From assembly GCA_905221605.1 (NCBI GenBank), contig CAJNDS010000369.1, positions 153,501 to 217,500 of the forward strand: a DNA stretch of 64,000 bases, given 5' to 3'. Positions 51,339-59,705 of the stretch are shown here, one piece after another. Numbering within the stretch: the stretch's first letter is position 1; every line of letters begins with the position of its first letter. This DNA comes from Symbiodinium natans. Taxonomy: Eukaryota; Sar; Dinophyceae; Suessiales; Symbiodiniaceae. The notes below the pieces were generated by a model. The model saw only the letters and a list, made by a program, of their open reading frames with translations, ran no database searches and had not been told where the DNA came from. Both the position numbers and the translations under genes were made by a program.

Positions 51339-54300
51339 AACCCTAAACCCTAAACAAACGCTGCCACTGAGGCCTGATTCTTGTGCCCGCGGCCTGGCCT
51401 TGCCGGACATCCAGATCCGGCAGCCCCCGGACGTGGCCAATACCCCGCACCTGGGCCTTAGGGTTTAGGGTTTAGGGTTTAGGGTTTAGGGTTTAGGGTT
51501 TAGGGTTTAGGGTTTGGGGTTTAGGGTTTGGGGTTTGGGTTTGGGGCTTGGGGTTTGGGGTTTTAGGGTTTAGGGTTTGAAGTTTGAAGGGTTTGGGGTT
51601 TGGAGGGTTTAGGGTTTGAAGGGTTTAGGGTTGAAGGTCGAACGGTTTAAGGTTAAGGGTCTGGGGTTTGGGGCTAGGGTTTAAAAAGGCTTGAATAGGG
51701 TTTGAAGGGCTTATGGGGATTAGAGGGTTTATAGGTTCACAGGGTTTGACGGGCTTGCAGGGTTCATGGGGTTTGAAGGGTTCAAAGCCCTGTAAACCTT
51801 TCAAACCCTGCGAGCCCCACGCCCCAACCCCTTCAAGCCCTATAAGGGTGTACAGGGATTTGAATTGTGTAGGGTTTTTGGAGTTTCAAGGGTTTCAAGG
51901 GCTGTTGAGATTGGGTTTGGGGTTTTGGGCTACACAGGTTGTTTTAAGGGTTTCAGGCGTTTATAGGGTTGGAAGGGTTTCGGGTTTAAAGGGTTTAGGA
52001 CTTTGGGGTTTAGGGGTTATAGGTTTAGGGCTGAGGAGTTGAGGGTTAATAGAGATAGGGCTTGCAGGCTTTAGCGTCTTCGGGTCTAGGGGTTAGGGCT
52101 TAGGGCTTGTTGGGTCTGGACCGCCCCAAAAACACCACCACACGGAAATGCATGCAGTTTAGGGTTTTGGGGAAACCCCAGACCCAAAACCCAAAACAGC
52201 AAATGCTTAAGCCCCAACCCCAAAGCCCCAAACAGCAAAACCCTCAACAACCCGAAGCCCTTCAAACCCCATAAGCCTTTTGCCCCGAAACCTTGAAACC
52301 CCAAACTCCAAACCCTAAGCTCTAAGCCTTACCCCCCAACCCTAAACCCCAAACCCTAAACCCTAAACCCTAACCCCCCGCCTCCCAACAGGCTTGGCCA
52401 GCCTCAAGTCTCAGCTCTGAAATGAAAGCCCTACCTTAAGAACCCAAAGTTGACTTTCCTTTGTAGGTTCGCGAAGAATCCCACAACTGGCCATCACAAG
52501 AGCCCACGAATAAGAAGGTTTTGGGTTCTTAAGGTAAGCCCTGAACCCGAAGTAAACCCCCAACACAAACACCAAAAGTCTTAACCCTAAGCCCTAAACC
52601 CTAATCCCTCACAGTCGACCCAAAGGGCTTCTTCCGTGGTGTTCGAGAAGTCGCCGGCCGCCGCTGGGGCTGCGAGGGGGGCTGCTGAGGGGTTTAGGCT
52701 TGAGGGTTTAGGGTTTGGGGTTTAGGAGGTTTAGGGTTTAGAAGGTTTCGGGGTTTAGGGTTTCGGCTTTAGCAGGGTTTGGGGTTTAGGGTTTGGGAGG
52801 CTTAGGGATAGGGGTTGTGGGCTGAGGACGATTTCCTGAATCTTTGGCCTTCCGCCCTGAACCTGGCAGCCCTGAAAGGGTGTAGGGCTTGGGGGGTTTT
52901 AGGGCTGTAGGGTTTTTTGGGGGTCTTGGGGGTTAGGGGATTAGGGATTTAGGGGGTTTTGACATTTTGAGGCTTGCGAGTTCGGAGGCCCTAGACCCTA
53001 AACCCTAAACCCTAAACACCTCAACTCCACAAGCCCTTAATTACCTGGTTCCATCTGTAGTTCGGGTTTTGGGGTTGAGTTTGAGCCAGCAGTCCGTGCA
53101 CCCCAACCGTAAAAAGCATCTGAAGCTCAGCGCCCCTATAAAAAAAACCCAAACTAAGATCCCTGAAACCCTAAACTTAAAACCCCTATCTCTCTAGACC
53201 GCCCTCAGCTGTAGTGCCCTTGAGCTTCTGTCAAGGTGGACCGCCGACAAACGACGACCGGGCCTTACCTGTTCTCCACAGTGTCGTCCTGTTTGGGGAG
53301 GAGGTTTAGGGTTTAGGGTTTGGGGTTTAGGATTTAGGGTTTAGGGTTTCGCATGCCCCACGCAGAAGCGACTCCCCATGAAAGCAAACCTGTTTTGGCG
53401 ACTCCTGCCACCGACTTCGGTGATGCATGCTACTCAAGCTGGCAGATTCACACGGCTTTGCTGCGCGATGCGCGCCGCGCAAAGTTTCGCATGACTCCTC
53501 TTCCCGGTGATTCGCGCTACTCTTCTCTCAGCCCACGCAGCCTAAACCCATTCAGCATCCGGGGTTCCCAGCGGCCTCCCGCGCGCAGCGGTTGCTGGTG
53601 GGAGGGTTAAAAGGGGGACCATTGCACACAAACACCACCCTCGTTCGGTGGTTGCCCGAGTCTGCGGGCTGTATGTGCTGAATCCACCATGAGCCCAAAT
53701 CCCAAAGCCCCAAACCCAAAAAACCCAAAGCCCCAAACCCAAAAAACCTTAAACTCCAAACCCCAAACCCCAAACCCTAAACCCGAAACCCCAAACCCCA
53801 AACCCTAAAACCCAAACCCAAAACTCTAAACCCCAAACCCTAGATAGAACAAAGCCCAAAGCTGCCAAGGGCCTCCTCCCACGCGTCGTCCTCGCCCCGA
53901 GCTGCTGATCGCTCACCCGTGCAGCCTGGCTCGACATCACTCCAAAACCCTAAACCCTAAACCCTAAACCCTAAACCCTGAACCCTAAACCCGAAACCCT
54001 AAACCCTAAACCCTAAGACGCTAAACCCTAAACCCTAAACCCTAAACCCTAAACTCTAAACCCTAAACCCTAAACCCTAAAACCCTAAACCCTAAACCCC
54101 AAACCCTAAACTAAACCCTAAACCCTAAACCCTATATAAAACCTCCCTAAACCCTAAACCCTAAACCCTAACCCTAAACCCTGAACCACAAGCCCTAGAC
54201 CCGAAAGCTTAGCTCTAAACCCTTTGCGCCACGAAACCCGAAATCTCCTAAGCCCTGAAGCGCCTGCCTGGTTTAGGGTTTAGGGTTTAGGGTTTAGGGT

Positions 54301-54527
54301 TTAGGGTTAGGTTTTAGGGTTTAGGGTTGTGGGTTTCGGGTTTAGGAATTAGGGTTGTGAGCACCTTAACCCCTTAAACCCTCATACCCAAAACCTTCCC
54401 CAGCTAAACCTTAAACCCTAAAACCCTAAACCCTAAACCCCAAACCCTAAACCCCAAACCCTAAACCCTATAACCCTATAGCCCTATAGCCCTAGTGAAT
54501 GTAAATCCTAAACCCTAAACCTCTCAG
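51339..54527. repeat. Array mosaic
   Basis: TTTAGGG blocks lie at 51458-51640, 52689-52810, 53307-53350 and 54270-54345. CCCTAAA blocks lie at 52320-52375, 53943-54185 and 54400-54510. A CCCCAAA/CCCAAAA variant tract lies at 53695-53845. A hairpin element spans 52432-52536. Possible exon islands are near 51400-51457 (LPDIQIRQPPDVANTPH) and 52615-52688 (DPKGFFRGVREVAGRRW). The frame at 53353-53610 has no recognisable domain. Confidence 0.75.
52432..52536. repeat. Hairpin element with 17 bp perfect ends
   Basis: The ends taccttaagaacccaaa and tttgggttcttaaggta are exact reverse complements, enclosing about 70 bp. It lies among telomere-type arrays, like the other hairpin elements here, but its ends differ from the GGGATGTT family. 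Confidence 0.75.
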
Positions 54528-54667
54528 GAGCCCGACCAGCAGCTGCTCCCCAAGGCGGTCCCCACACCTGGTCGTCCCGAACGCGAAGCAGAAGGCGCTT
54601 TGCGGGAGGGGGAAGGGGGGGAAGTGAATGGGGCTGAGGCCTTGATCCTGAGGCGTCTGGCCGAGAG
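54528..54667 (+). other. Best single exon-like segment (46 codons)
   Basis: After cctctcag the sequence is open for 140 bases, reading EPDQQLLPKAVPTPGRPERE then a glycine/glutamate-rich stretch and AEALILRRLAER. It ends at gagag|gtttaggg, where a TTTAGGG array begins. A CCCTAAA array ends just upstream. Its length and charged composition make a chance origin less likely than for the shorter islands. No family is recognised. Confidence 0.5.
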
Positions 54668-56141
54668 GTTTAGGGTTTTGGGGTTTTGGGGTTTTAGGGT
54701 TTTAGGGTTTTAGGGTTTTAGGGTTTTAGGGTTTTAGGGTTTTAGGGTTTTAGGGTTTAGGGTTTAGGGTTTAGGGTTGAACGTTGTGGGTCTCAGGTTG
54801 AGGCTTCTAGGGTTCTAACTCCGGGGGTTGAGGCGCAGGGTTCGGGGCCAAGGGGTTTGAGGACTGAGCTCTGAAGCCTGGAGGCCCGAATCTTCGCTCT
54901 ACTTAGCGTTCCAAGCAGCCCTCGCCAAGCTCAAACGCCCCTACGGCGTTTAGGGTTTAGGGTTTAGGGTTTAGGGTTGAGGTGAGCCGCAACCCCCAGC
55001 AGCACCCGTTGTTTGTGGGAGCGCGCGGCACGCGGAAAATCGATGCCCGGCCCCTGAGGCGTTCTCGAAGCGACGGCGAGGGCCCCAGCTTTGGGGGGGA
55101 ACGGGGATTCCCTAAACCCTAAACCCTAAACCCTAAGCCCTAAACCCCCAAACCCCAAACCTTAAACCCTCAACTCAACCCGAAACCCCAACACCCTAAA
55201 CCCTGAACCCTAAACCCGAAACCCTAAACCCTGGCTCGAAACCATTCAAGGTGCAACGTTTTCGTTCAGAGCCTCTTTAGCGCCAGGGTTTTGGGGTTCA
55301 GCTTCCTTGGCTCTGTCGCCAGCAAGCGCGAGTGCCCCTCCCTACCTGGTACCCGAAACCCATAACTTGGAAAAACAAGGGATTCCCCACAGACCCCAAA
55401 CCCTAAACCCTGCTAAACACGTTCCCCTTTAGTTCAAGGTTGGAGCTATTTACCTTTGCCTTGAATTGGGTTTCGGGCTGACGTGGAGATTGTTTACTGA
55501 AGCAGCAGCTTGAGGTTAGCGCCCCCTACTGGTAGCTCTTACCCTACGATTCAGGGTTGAGGAGGTTAGGGCCCTGAATCTCAAAACCCTGATGCCCGTT
55601 GCTAGCCTTAAGCCCTAAACCCTAAACCCTAACCCTAAACCCTAAACCCTAAACGTACGTAGCCATGTCTCGCCCTTTGCTAGGAGCCTTTCCTTGCTTT
55701 CCAGCCAGTCCGAGACACACATCAAGGCGCCTGTCCTCCCCTCTTCCAAGGGCCCAAGGGGTTTAGCACCAGGGCTTAAAGGGCCTTAGGGTTTAGGGTT
55801 TTTTTAGGGTTTAGAGTTTAGTACTAGGGCTTAGGGGGCCTTAGGGTTTAGGGTTTATAGGGTTTAGAGTTTAGTACCAGGGCTTAGGGGGGCCTTCGGG
55901 TTTAGGGTTTATAGGGTTTAGGGTTTAGGGCTTAGGGGGGGGCTGTTCTGACTTCGGGTTTCTTGTTTCGAGAGCTCTCAAGAAGCAGCACCCTTATCAT
56001 GACCAAAGTTTGCAAAAGGCGGCCTGAATGCAAAAGAACCGCGCTCCCCATCCATGGTGGGGGGGGGGGGGGGTCTAGGGCTTCTGGTTGCAACTGGAAG
56101 GTTGAGTAGGGCCTAGGGTTTAGGGTTTAGGGTTTAGGGTT
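54668..56141. repeat. Array mosaic upstream of YR element 2
   Basis: TTTAGGG lies at 54668-54780, 54948-54980 and 56112-56141, the last being the array interrupted by element 2. CCCTAAA lies at 55112-55235 and 55607-55655. A ~60 bp TTTAGGG-derived unit containing tagagtttagta is repeated in tandem at 55785-55945. A poly-G run lies at 56058-56073. The piece 54985-55105 is open (QHPLFVGARGTRKIDARPLR) but has the opposite flank order. No gene is supported. Confidence 0.75.
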
Positions 56142-56201
56142 TGACCAAGTATCCCTTGCTGAGTGAAGACACGGTTGCACCTGGCTTCAAGGTTTCAGGG
56201 G
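56142..56201 (+). repeat. Split direct repeat A1 of YR element 2
   Basis: The 60 bp beginning tgaccaagtatcccttgctg are repeated exactly at 63326-63385. This is the 5' terminus, immediately after TTTAGGG array sequence. Confidence 0.9.
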
Positions 56202-56819
56202 TAGATGCCTACGGCGTGGCTGTGGAGTGCGCTCGGGGCCGGCAGCGAGCTGCTGCGGGGTTTATCCCCTGCTTTCTGTCCCGCCTGTCCGTGGGGACTT
56301 GTGGGACTGCTCGTGCTCCTTGCGTGCTGCTTCGGCTGCTGCCTAGGGGCCTCCTTAGCCAGTATCTTCCTTTCGCCATTGCTTCGACGAGCCTGCCTCA
56401 GTGCTGGTCGGATTCTTCTTGCTGGACTACAAGCCGGTGAGGTCACCCGGGCTGCACCTGATCTTCGGCGTTTGTCCGAGTACAGACAGGCTCGGTCAGT
56501 GCGCGAGCGAGACTCCTGAACAAAAGCTCGAAGAGATCACTTTGCGTGTGGGGGCTTCGCAAATTTGCAACCGGGGCAGAGCGCTACAGCCGGTGACCTT
56601 TGGGGAGTCAGGCTTCACTTTGACTTTGTTTGAAGGCTCAGCTGGGACTAACCTCCAGGCGCAGACCTCAGCGCTTTCGTGAGAACGGTGCTGGCTGCTT
56701 CGCCAAACGAGCTCGTCCGCCAGGTGAGACCGGCTTTGCTGTGTGTTGCCTTCCTTTGCTTCGGCTGCGGATAGCGTCTACGTGGTCCCTCAGTGGCGCT
56801 TTCTACGGCCTGAACGGCC
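56202..56819 (+). other. 5' leader of YR element 2
   Basis: About 620 bp lie between A1 and the gag ATG. Short overlapping open frames exist in two phases but none shows a domain. It is probably an untranslated leader. Confidence 0.5.
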
Positions 56820-59705
56820 ATGGCCGCCGCCGCTCTGAACAAGCCCCCATGTACCCAGGCACAGGTGGAGGCCCTCGGCGAGACGATCGAACCCGGAAAG
56901 GCCCTGCCTGCGCTCTTTGCGCTGCTGGGGAAAGATGGCGAGGATGGTGCTGGGCCCAGCCGCTTGGGGCAAGCCTACCTGGTGCGAACGAGGCATGGTG
57001 GTTTTCTGGTTGTTTTGCCTTTCGACGACCGTGTCATCGAGGCCATGCGTGCGCTAAAGTCCGACGATGGCGAGGATCTGGTCTTGGAGCACCGTGCCAG
57101 GGTGGAGCTGGAGACGGTGCGTGGGCGCACACTCGGCAAGCACGACGTCTACTTCGTGGATGTGCCCTGGGAAGGGGTAAGTGGCTTCACAAAGAGCCAC
57201 CCTCTGCGAGGGGCAGCTGCCCGCGAACTCCGACTGACTGCCTTCTCCGCCGAGGGCGTCTCCGCGCGCCCACGAACTGTAAGCGTGCTGCGGGCAGCGG
57301 CGCGCTGGGTTCAGACGGCCATGGACAGCTCTACAGCCGCCGAGTATGTCACCGGCGAGGACGAAGAAACTGGGATGGGGGTGCCAGAGACCGCTGTCCT
57401 GTCCGAGGACGAGGCGGAGGTCGATGGCCAGCCCGTGGAAGAGCAGGAGATGGTGAGCTTCTTGCAGGACCGGATTCGACAACTCGAGGCTGTCCTGAAC
57501 CAGAGGCCCCAACCACAAGACGATCGGACCGCCAGTGGACGCTCGGCGCCTCTTCTGGCGAGACCCTCCCAAGGCTTGGACACTGGGGCCCTCGAGCGAC
57601 TGCGCAGCTTGGCGGGACCTCCTCCGCGGCAGCCTCTTCTGGGGCAGACCCCAAAGGTTGCAGCTCCACGCCCACCAGCTGTTCTCCGAGATTCTCTCTT
57701 CAGGGAAGCAGAGCTGGGGGCCTTACCGGAAGTTGCAGCCGAGGACCCGTTTGTCGGGGCCGACTCAGCACCGGATCCCCTGCACCAGCTACTGGCTCTG
57801 TTGGTGGATCGTGTAGCGCCGGCAAAGCAGCAGGACGCCGTAGCAGCAGCGCGAAGCAGCGGCCAGGGCAGCGGAAGCGACAGCTCAGGCATAAAAGGAT
57901 GCTTGGCGAGGGAAGCCTTTTTGCGGCAGATCCAAGACCTCCCGACAGTGGGGGAGATCGCTCGTGTCAACGCGCTCCGCGATCTGGGGCTCGACAGAGA
58001 AGATCCGAGTCTGATGAAGACCTGCATAGAAAGAAGATTCCCGCTTACCAACCACCGCCTCCTGGGGCACGTAGCCCAGTTCGCGGCAGAGGGGTGGGAG
58101 GCAGGAGTGCGGCTCCAGAATCCCGAGCTTCGGGGCTTCGCCGCCCGTCTTCTGATATTTGTGGAACAAGCTTCGCTGGACAGCGGACGCCTGCAGCTCG
58201 CGTGGCTGCTCGGCGGCTACGCTGAGCCGCCTCCCCAGCTGTGGAACAACAGCCGACGGAGCTCCCTCAAGCCGTTTTCTTCCCTGGCACACCCCAGCTG
58301 GGTAGCCGGCAACATCGCTTTTCTTCGAGACCTCGATTATTTCGAGAATCGGATGAGTTCCCTCAACAACAAGGAGGGCCGAGCGACGTCAAGAGGATGT
58401 CGACACTCCTGGAACCGATGCAAACGCAGCGGCCCCGAGTTGGCGCCGTCGAAAGCCAAAGGCAAAGGCGAGCAGCACAGCGTAGATGGGGGCCTGGGCT
58501 CTTTTGAAGGCCGTGGGGTTTTGGGCCGCGGCTACCGTCCCGCAAGTGGTGGCAGCCACGAGTTCCCTGAGCGGCCTTTGCCTGACCTGGACCCCAGTTC
58601 TACAAAGCCCCTTTGCCCGGCTGAATTAGTTCAGTACACTCTCCGTGCCCTTAGGTCCGGTTGTTGTGGTTTAAGTTGGTTTATTAAACTCTCCCTTAGG
58701 GACCCCGCCTGCACCGCGCAAATCACCCCTGCTGGTGATTCACTCTGGCCGATCCCACCTCCTCGGTGGCGTTGGTTCGGCCAAGGCCGCAGTTGCAAGT
58801 CCAGACGCCGGCGCCGGTATTTTCAGACCCGCGCCCACCTTCTCCAGGTTGTGGTTTGTAGCCTAAATTGGCAGACCCTAGGCTTTCCCCTGGTTCCCCC
58901 TCGTGGTTGCACCCTAGGCTGCCCTATAAACCCCGCCCAGCACCGCGTGCTTGAACACCTGGAGGGGCTGCTCGATCACTTTCTCAGTGCGCCGAGTTTT
59001 TCGCCCGAGGCTCTGGGTCGCTGTGGCCCTAAGTTTTCTGCATTTGCTAGCGTTGCACAGGAACTGCCGAGCAACAATCGCATGGATGTGGACCTCTTTG
59101 CTAAATTAGCTAAAGCTTTGCATGTTGACTTTGATGCTTATAGTAAAGCGGAGGCCTCGCGTGAGCCTAGTGCCCCGGAGCCTGCACCTATGAGCACAGC
59201 CAATGTCAGGGACACAGGTTCGCTGGAGGCCTCTGTGTTGCCTAGCGCCCCTGCTCGCGCGTCAGCGGGTGGCTCTCCCGCAGAGACTCTCTCGCGCTCG
59301 CTGCGTGAGTTGGATACCTTGAAGGTGACTGCATCCCGCATAAAATGGAAACACCCCCCAGAGTTCGATCCCCTACCATACCTCGACGACCCTCTTCTGA
59401 GAGCTGCATACATCGACCCCGAGGTCCTCAGGCTCCCGAGCAGTCAGTGGGCTCACGCCCGTCCCGCCCTCGTGCACGCCGAGCGAAACGAGCTTCTTGC
59501 ACTTGCTCGGGCCTGGGATGCTCATGGTGCTTTGTGCATTTTTGGGGCTGATGAGCTGAACGCCTTAGATCAAAACGAAGAGGTGGGCTTGTTTGCGGTG
59601 AGGACCTGGAGTGGGACAGACTTATCATCAATCCAACTGTGGTCAATGGGCGCATGCTTACCCGCAACACCTTCTCCAAAGGCCTGTCGCCGGGTTGGCT
59701 CTTGA
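56820..59705 (+). CDS. Gag-like and linker region of YR element 2 polyprotein
   Basis: The ATG at 56820 is in good context (ggccATGGCC). Residues 1-175 form a mixed globular region. An acidic stretch and a probable coiled coil (VSFLQDRIRQLEAVLN) follow at about 180-230. A helical gag-like core runs about 370-520. A lysine-rich patch then leads to a conserved-looking GLGSFEGRGVLGRGYRP segment. From about residue 610 the chain resembles the linker before RT in these elements (LNWQTLGFPLVPP, HLEGLLDHFL). The frame ends at 59705, but the RT continues in the -1 frame from about 59610, so the last ~30 codons are probably out of frame. It is likely one gag-pol reading frame broken by a single-base loss, or less likely a programmed shift. 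Confidence 0.7.
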   Translation: MAAAALNKPPCTQAQVEALGETIEPGKALPALFALLGKDGEDGAGPSRLGQAYLVRTRHGGFLVVLPFDDRVIEAMRALKSDDGEDLVLEHRARVELETVRGRTLGKHDVYFVDVPWEGVSGFTKSHPLRGAAARELRLTAFSAEGVSARPRTVSVLRAAARWVQTAMDSSTAAEYVTGEDEETGMGVPETAVLSEDEAEVDGQPVEEQEMVSFLQDRIRQLEAVLNQRPQPQDDRTASGRSAPLLARPSQGLDTGALERLRSLAGPPPRQPLLGQTPKVAAPRPPAVLRDSLFREAELGALPEVAAEDPFVGADSAPDPLHQLLALLVDRVAPAKQQDAVAAARSSGQGSGSDSSGIKGCLAREAFLRQIQDLPTVGEIARVNALRDLGLDREDPSLMKTCIERRFPLTNHRLLGHVAQFAAEGWEAGVRLQNPELRGFAARLLIFVEQASLDSGRLQLAWLLGGYAEPPPQLWNNSRRSSLKPFSSLAHPSWVAGNIAFLRDLDYFENRMSSLNNKEGRATSRGCRHSWNRCKRSGPELAPSKAKGKGEQHSVDGGLGSFEGRGVLGRGYRPASGGSHEFPERPLPDLDPSSTKPLCPAELVQYTLRALRSGCCGLSWFIKLSLRDPACTAQITPAGDSLWPIPPPRWRWFGQGRSCKSRRRRRYFQTRAHLLQVVVCSLNWQTLGFPLVPPRGCTLGCPINPAQHRVLEHLEGLLDHFLSAPSFSPEALGRCGPKFSAFASVAQELPSNNRMDVDLFAKLAKALHVDFDAYSKAEASREPSAPEPAPMSTANVRDTGSLEASVLPSAPARASAGGSPAETLSRSLRELDTLKVTASRIKWKHPPEFDPLPYLDDPLLRAAYIDPEVLRLPSSQWAHARPALVHAERNELLALARAWDAHGALCIFGADELNALDQNEEVGLFAVRTWSGTDLSSIQLWSMGACLPATPSPKACRRVGS

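Noticed and set aside
57311-58051. 246-codon minus-strand frame in element 2
   Set aside because: It is antisense to gag; length is explained by high GC and codon bias on the plus strand.
56630-58225. 531-codon open frame, rich in Arg/Gly/Ser, overlapping element 2 gag
   Set aside because: It overlaps the better-supported gag frame in another phase, is GC-driven, and has no domain.
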